IMG/VR virus record: IMGVR_UViG_3300025872_000040
Location: 53,823-117,822 of that record
DNA: 64,000 nucleotides
Strand: one strand, 5' to 3'
DNA from: a virus
Made by a program: the position numbers and the translations under genes. A model generated the notes under the pieces. The model saw only the letters and a list, made by a program, of their open reading frames with translations. It was not told where the DNA came from and ran no database searches. Below, piece after piece: positions 59,762 through 64,000 of this stretch. The first letter of the stretch is position 1; every line of letters starts with the position of its first letter.

Positions 59762-59838
59762 GGTCACGTAGCTCAGCAGGACAGAGCATCGGTTTCCTAA
59801 ACCGAGGGTCGGAGGTTCGAGTCCTCCCGTGATCACCA
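59762..59838 (+). tRNA. tRNA-Arg (CCT)
   Basis: GGTCACG/CGTGATC acceptor, A73, CCA encoded; TCGGT/ACCGA stem, loop TTCCTAA. Reads AGG. Confidence 0.92.
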
Positions 59839-59853
59839 ACACAGGAGAGTCAG

Positions 59854-60075
59854 ATGGGTGGAGCAGCCTGGAACCCTAAGAACAAGACTCCGGAAGAACT
59901 TTTCCAAGAACTCGCGATAGATAAGCCAGAGTACTACGACCTAGAACCGCCGACTCTTGAGGATTACAAGAAAGCTAGGTGGAACGAGCTCGTAAATAAG
60001 CCTAGCGGAATGGCGGCCAACTGGTCTTGGAGCATCAAGATTGAGCGAGAATATAAGGAAAAGTATGGGGGTTGA
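59854..60075 (+). CDS. Unknown protein, 73 aa
   Basis: A 73-residue acidic protein (NPKNKTPEELFQELAIDKPEYYDLEPPTLEDYKKARWNELV), helical. AGGAG before ATG. Not recognised. The next promoter overlaps its end. Confidence 0.55.
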   Translation: MGGAAWNPKNKTPEELFQELAIDKPEYYDLEPPTLEDYKKARWNELVNKPSGMAANWSWSIKIEREYKEKYGG

Positions 60076-60100
60076 CATTATTTTAGATCTATGATACTAT
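60072..60100 (+). promoter_or_regulatory. Early promoter
   Basis: TTGACA, 17-base spacer TTATTTTAG..., TACTAT; 31 bases before the ATG at 60131. Confidence 0.85.
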
Positions 60101-60130
60101 CTAAAAATGATGATTTGAAAGGATAACGGC

Positions 60131-60274
60131 ATGCTTCTTACTGACATCTACCGCGAGTTTCGGACCCTCAACACCTCCACCGAGCGGGTCGAGTACCTTC
60201 GCACCCTCCAGACACTCAACCTCCACTTCGACATCAACTACGACAACCTCATCGAGTACTGGTCCACACACTGA
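60131..60274 (+). CDS. Small helical protein, 47 aa
   Basis: A 47-residue frame with GAAAGGA upstream (LTDIYREFRTLNTSTERVEYLRTLQ). Its TGA overlaps the next ATG, so it may serve as a leader for the glycosyltransferase gene. Not recognised. Confidence 0.55.
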   Translation: MLLTDIYREFRTLNTSTERVEYLRTLQTLNLHFDINYDNLIEYWSTH

Positions 60275-61092
60275 TGCGTCCTACAGTAAAGTACGCGGTT
60301 CAGGCCTGCGACAAGTTCTCTAACCAGAACCAGAAAAGATACTGCGGCGACGACCGGCTTCTTCTGTGTAAGAAGTCGATCACGTCGCTTCTGTCGTCCA
60401 TTGAGAACAGCCTCGACGAACATCAGAACCATGGACCGCTTCATGTGGTTCGCATATTTAACGATCGATCCTCGTACGAGTATACTCAGTTCATGGCTGC
60501 AGCCGTCCGGAGATTCTCGTCGATGAACCTCATAGTAGAGGTCGTCAACACTAAGAAACCTGGAATCATGCAGTCGATTCGCGAGTGCTACGAGTGGCTC
60601 ATCGAGGGAGCCTCGGCGCTGGTGTACCAGGTACAAGACGACTATCTCTTCCGTCACGACGCTATCTACCAGATGATAGACATATTTCGTCAGGTGAAGT
60701 TCGCGGTGAACACTGAGCCGGTCATATCTTCCTACAATGACCCATGGCTGTTCTTGAACAGCGACTCATACGCGTATCGTCCGACGCCGAGGACGATCAT
60801 TCCTGGAGCGAGACAGTACTGGCTTCAGTACTACGACATGAGCTGCTCGTTCATGACTAGCCCTAAGGTCATCAAGGACAACTACGATCTGATCGAGAAG
60901 TTCCTGTCTCTCCCACCGAACGGCGACGATCAGAAGAGACTCGAGTCTATCTCTCTGAACTACATGCTCACACGGCGCGGAGTCCTTGGCCTCATGCCGT
61001 TCAGCTCGGTCGGTCTGCACATGCAGGCTGAGACTGAGAAAGATCCATACATAGACTGGAAGTCTTGGTGGGACTCAGTCGAGGAGATCTAG
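60274..61092 (+). CDS. Glycosyltransferase-like protein, GT2-type
   Basis: A 272-residue protein with GT-A features: HVVRIFNDRSS near residue 57, IMQSIRECYEWL, then YQVQDDYLFRHDA with an acidic D-D motif near 120, and a C-terminal acceptor domain (YDMSCSFMTSPKVI). Probably a sugar transferase of the right-hand glycan island. Acceptor unknown. Confidence 0.65.
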   Translation: MRPTVKYAVQACDKFSNQNQKRYCGDDRLLLCKKSITSLLSSIENSLDEHQNHGPLHVVRIFNDRSSYEYTQFMAAAVRRFSSMNLIVEVVNTKKPGIMQSIRECYEWLIEGASALVYQVQDDYLFRHDAIYQMIDIFRQVKFAVNTEPVISSYNDPWLFLNSDSYAYRPTPRTIIPGARQYWLQYYDMSCSFMTSPKVIKDNYDLIEKFLSLPPNGDDQKRLESISLNYMLTRRGVLGLMPFSSVGLHMQAETEKDPYIDWKSWWDSVEEI

Positions 61093-61095
61093 GGA

Positions 61096-62097
61096 ATGAA
61101 GAGACTGCTGGTAAGTGGAGGAGCCGGTTTCATCGGCCATCACTTTATCGATTACGTGCTTAGAGTCACAGACTGGGAAGTGATCAGTCTAGACAGACTA
61201 GACTTTTCAGGTAACTTAAATCGGTTGAGCGACGTTCTCAAAGATGATCCAAACAGAACGCGTGTGAAGATCGTGTTTCACGACCTTCGAGCTGAAGTCA
61301 ACGAGCACACGAAGAGTTTAATTGGAGACGTTGACTACTTCGTTCACATGGCAGCTGCTTCTCACGTAGATCGTTCTATAGAAGATCCAATGTCGTTTGT
61401 TCAAGACAACGTCGTAGGAACTTGCAACGCTCTTAACCTGGCTAGAAAGCTCGACCTAGAACGGTTCATATACTTCTCTACTGACGAGGTGTTTGGTCCA
61501 GCTCCAGTCGGAGTAGACTATGAGGAGTACGATCGTTATAACTCTACCAATCCATACTCGGCCACCAAAGCCGGCGGTGAGGAGCTAGCAGTAGCCTTTA
61601 GAAACACCTATGATCTTCCGATAGTCATCACGCATACCATGAACGTCTTTGGAGAGCGACAGCATCCCGAGAAGTTTATACCTTCTTGCATCAAGAAGAT
61701 TCGAGACGGAGAGACTGTCACCATTCATAGCGATAAGACTAAGACTGTTCCAGGAAGCCGCCACTACATACACGCTGCGGACGTCGCTGAGGCCGTCATG
61801 TTTATCTTGGGTCTAGATGACAGCTCTTTGAAAACGGTATGTCCCAAGTACAACATCGTTGGAAAGCAGGAAATAAATAACCTTGAGCTAGCAGAGATAA
61901 TAGCCGCGGCTCAAGAAAAGACTCTTAGCTATGAGATGGTTGACTTTCACTCCTCTCGACCCGGCCACGACTTGAGGTACAGTCTGAGCGGTGAGAAGAT
62001 GAAGTCCCTAGGATGGGAACCTAAGATAGACCTCACTGATAGAATAAAGCAAGTAGTTGATTGGACGCTGGCGCGTCCAGATTGGATGATGAAATGA
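61096..62097 (+). CDS. dTDP-glucose 4,6-dehydratase-like (RmlB-type) enzyme
   Basis: A 333-residue extended SDR. GGAGFIGHHFIDYVL, DYFVHMAAASHVDRSI, active-site FSTDEVFG (RmlB: STDEVYG) and NPYSATKAGGEEL (YxxxK), then TMNVFGERQHPEKFIP and PGSRHYIHAADVA. Converts an NDP-glucose into a 4-keto-6-deoxy sugar, precursor of rhamnose or amino sugars. Likely supplies the neighbouring glycosyltransferases. GGGA before ATG. Confidence 0.88.
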   Translation: MKRLLVSGGAGFIGHHFIDYVLRVTDWEVISLDRLDFSGNLNRLSDVLKDDPNRTRVKIVFHDLRAEVNEHTKSLIGDVDYFVHMAAASHVDRSIEDPMSFVQDNVVGTCNALNLARKLDLERFIYFSTDEVFGPAPVGVDYEEYDRYNSTNPYSATKAGGEELAVAFRNTYDLPIVITHTMNVFGERQHPEKFIPSCIKKIRDGETVTIHSDKTKTVPGSRHYIHAADVAEAVMFILGLDDSSLKTVCPKYNIVGKQEINNLELAEIIAAAQEKTLSYEMVDFHSSRPGHDLRYSLSGEKMKSLGWEPKIDLTDRIKQVVDWTLARPDWMMK

Positions 62098-62771
62098 AGA
62101 GATGCATATTTGCCGCTTACAACTTTCAAGTAGACCCTCGCTATCCAGAGCTTCACTTCAGGGTCTGCGACAAGCTAAAGACAGAAGACATCGACTATAT
62201 GCCCCTGCGCTACGACAAACCTGACGGACAGGTAGTTCACTGGCAGGTGCTTGACTACGCTCTCCCCGAGCTGTTCTACAAGAGCGGGTACGACAGCGTG
62301 ATGGTCCTCGACCTCGACTGCATTCCTCTCTCGCGTGATGCCTTGATCGACACCTTTAAGTCTGCCGAAGCCGGAGCCCTCGTCGGAAACGCGCAGAGGT
62401 CAAACCACATCGAGAACGACCAGCACGTATACGTCGGGTCTTCTTGCTTCACGCTAACGCGCGACTTCTACGAGAAGATGGGTAAGCCATCGACCGGCCT
62501 CACTTACAGATCTGACACGATCGAGGAGTTCACCTACGCCTGTGAGGAGAAGAGTCTTCCAGTAGTGAAGTACATGCCTGAGTCTTACGAGGCTATTCCC
62601 TACAGACAGAGCGAGCCATGGAAGCTAGCCGATGGAATGCCGGAGTATGGCATTGGAACTACTTTCGTCGACGTCGACAAGAGACATATGTTCTATCACT
62701 TGTTCGAGTCTCGGTATCATGGTAACATTGGAAAGTTCATTGCAAAATGCGATACGATCTTGAAGCGATAA
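62094..62771 (+). CDS. GT-A glycosyltransferase-like protein
   Basis: A 225-residue protein from the ATG overlapping the dehydratase stop. MVLDLDCIPL near residue 82 gives the DxD metal site; SSCFTLTRDFYEKMG and YGIGTTFVDVD follow. Probably a small glycosyltransferase of the same pathway as the RmlB-like enzyme. Overlaps the methyltransferase gene by 25 bases. Confidence 0.65.
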   Translation: MKRCIFAAYNFQVDPRYPELHFRVCDKLKTEDIDYMPLRYDKPDGQVVHWQVLDYALPELFYKSGYDSVMVLDLDCIPLSRDALIDTFKSAEAGALVGNAQRSNHIENDQHVYVGSSCFTLTRDFYEKMGKPSTGLTYRSDTIEEFTYACEEKSLPVVKYMPESYEAIPYRQSEPWKLADGMPEYGIGTTFVDVDKRHMFYHLFESRYHGNIGKFIAKCDTILKR

Positions 62772-63313
62772 TTCGAGGGGCTACCCTTGAAAGAGTTAAC
62801 GACTTCCCATACGAGAAGATCGCCCCCCTAATTAACTCATTTAGACACTTTGATGGAGTCTATGCTCCTCCAGGTCGAGAGCACTACAGACTCTTGTCAT
62901 ACCTAGCTTCTCATTTTAACGGTGACGTTCTCTACGACGTAGGGACGTGGACAGGTCTATCGGCCATCTCAATGGCTACGAACCAGAGCAACCGCATAAT
63001 CTCGTACGACATAGGATTCTTTATTGAGGTTAACCGTCCAGAGAACGTCGAGTTTCGTATCGGTGACGTGTTCAACGAGAAAACTATCTTCGAGTCGCCC
63101 TTCATATTCGTAGACGTCGACCCGCACGACGGCATCTTCGAGAAGCTGTTCATCGAGCATCTCAGGAAGAACAAGTACAAGGGTCTAGTCGGCTTCGACG
63201 ACATCCACCTCAACGAGGAGATGCGCGAGATCTGGGCCAGCATCACCGAGAAGAAGTTCGACCTCACCGAAGTAGGACACTGGTCTGGTACCGGACTGGC
63301 TATCTTTGAATGA
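62747..63313 (+). CDS. SAM-dependent methyltransferase-like protein
   Basis: A 188-residue class I methyltransferase pattern: VLYDVGTWTGLSAISMA near residue 64 (motif I D-x-G-x-x-x-G), IISYDIG, then FIFVDVDPHDG near 122 and GFDDIHLNEEM. Resembles small methyltransferases in sugar loci (cephalosporin-hydroxylase-like), so it may methylate a sugar hydroxyl. ATGA overlap with the next gene. Confidence 0.7.
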   Translation: MRYDLEAIIRGATLERVNDFPYEKIAPLINSFRHFDGVYAPPGREHYRLLSYLASHFNGDVLYDVGTWTGLSAISMATNQSNRIISYDIGFFIEVNRPENVEFRIGDVFNEKTIFESPFIFVDVDPHDGIFEKLFIEHLRKNKYKGLVGFDDIHLNEEMREIWASITEKKFDLTEVGHWSGTGLAIFE

Positions 63314-63906
63314 TCTCTATCGTAGTTCCCTATCTCTCGAGCTCAAGGTATATCGACTACCTCAAGCTCAAGCTTGAAGAGAACACTAGCCATGACTACG
63401 AGCTCATAGAGATAGTCGACGAGAAAGACGTCTACTACGCGTACAACCGCGGAGTGTACCAGGCGAAGTACGACAGCGTTGTCCTGATGAACGACGACAT
63501 GGTCCCGGCTCCGAACTGGGACATGTTCTTCGCACCGATGATAGCGCCGGGAGTGGTAGTAACCGGCCACGTCGTCGAGCCGGATCCCGGATCTGTAACT
63601 AGAGGCAAGGGATTCTTCTCAAACATAAAGTACGACTGCGGTCGGACCATCGACGAGTTCGACTACGAGAAGTTCGTAGAGTTCGCCGAGAGGTACTCGA
63701 AGAATCAGCCCGACATGTCTAGCGGCTTCGGCTGGTACATGCCGGTCGGATTCCACAAGTCGACGTTCGTGTCGTACCCGAACCTGAAGAAGTTTCCGTA
63801 CCCGAACGACATCCTGCTTCTTGACGACATCCTTCCGTCGCTGGGCTACAGGTTCGGTCGGGCGAACTCTCTCTTCTATCACTTTCAGAGCAAGTCGTGG
63901 AAGTGA
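63310..63906 (+). CDS. Glycosyltransferase family 2-like protein
   Basis: A 198-residue GT2-type protein: ISIVVPYLSSSRYIDYL at the N-terminus, AYNRGVYQAKYDSVVLMNDDMVPAPNW with D-D-M as metal site near 62, and LLLDDILPSLGYRFGR. Shorter than usual GT2 enzymes (~250 aa). Last gene of the glycan island in this window, followed by tRNA-Thr. Confidence 0.78.
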   Translation: MISIVVPYLSSSRYIDYLKLKLEENTSHDYELIEIVDEKDVYYAYNRGVYQAKYDSVVLMNDDMVPAPNWDMFFAPMIAPGVVVTGHVVEPDPGSVTRGKGFFSNIKYDCGRTIDEFDYEKFVEFAERYSKNQPDMSSGFGWYMPVGFHKSTFVSYPNLKKFPYPNDILLLDDILPSLGYRFGRANSLFYHFQSKSWK

Positions 63907-63922
63907 GATATATAGAAGGCAC

Positions 63923-63996
63923 GCTCCTATAGTTAAATGGCATAACGCGTCCTTGGTAAGGACGTATCCCAAGTTCGATTCTTGGTGGGAGCACCA
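63923..63996 (+). tRNA. tRNA-Thr (GGT)
   Basis: GCTCCTA/TGGGAGC acceptor, A73, CCA encoded; CGTCC/GGACG stem, loop TTGGTAA. Confidence 0.92.
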
Positions 63997-64000
63997 TTCT

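Overview
The window is about 64 kb of a T4-superfamily myovirus. It opens inside the neck gene gp13 and runs through the T4 morphogenesis order gp13-14-15-16-17-18-19-20-(core)-21-22-23. It continues with uvsY-uvsW-55-47-46, then 45-44-62-regA-43, uvsX and 41. Several traits point to an alphaproteobacterial, probably rhizobial, host: a tRNA-His with A73 and no obvious G-1, a DUF1127 protein, and an outer-membrane barrel with the AADLP leader typical of rhizobial Omp25/RopB proteins. Both ends are cut, and there is no integrase or CRISPR array.

Layout. 1-13.7 kb: head, neck, tail and packaging genes, with T4-type late promoters (TATAAATA-like) before gp18, gp20, the core genes, gp22 and gp23, and a strong terminator after gp23. 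13.7-14.9 kb: a short minus-strand island with three small genes, two tRNAs and several TTGACATTATTT promoters. 14.9-21.2 kb: a tail-tube-like protein and recombination/late-transcription genes. 21.2-25.2 kb: an unfamiliar cassette of two asparagine-synthetase-like PP-loop proteins around two mutually related small proteins, followed by a cupin. 25.4-34.4 kb: nucleotide and DNA modification genes (MazG-like, Nmad1-like, dCMP-hydroxymethylase-type enzyme, dCMP deaminase, UDG-like protein, GalE-like epimerase, GT-B-like protein, UDP-galactopyranose mutase, cytosine-C5 methyltransferase, GT-A glycosyltransferase). 34.4-44.9 kb: replisome genes with an Hsp20, a DUF1127 protein and a GH19 endolysin. 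44.9-52 kb: small early genes, many with their own promoters.

52-64 kb holds 26 plus-strand tRNA genes. With the two minus-strand tRNAs, anticodons for every amino acid except Phe are present. An initiator-type tRNA is included, and several tRNAs have unusual bodies. Between these tRNAs lie stretches rich in inverted repeats that look like structured RNAs, an AT-rich orphan gene, and a second sugar island (four GT-like proteins, an RmlB-like dehydratase, a methyltransferase and an ATP-grasp ligase).

How it fits together: structural genes use late promoters served by gp55 (with the gp45 clamp), while early and middle genes use host-like TTGACA-17-TATAAT promoters, some placed so that the start codon is at the predicted transcription start. 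The most unusual content is the PP-loop cassette and the predicted route to sugar-decorated cytosine in which UDP-galactopyranose mutase would supply a furanose sugar. Functions are read from motifs and gene order only; no database search was possible.
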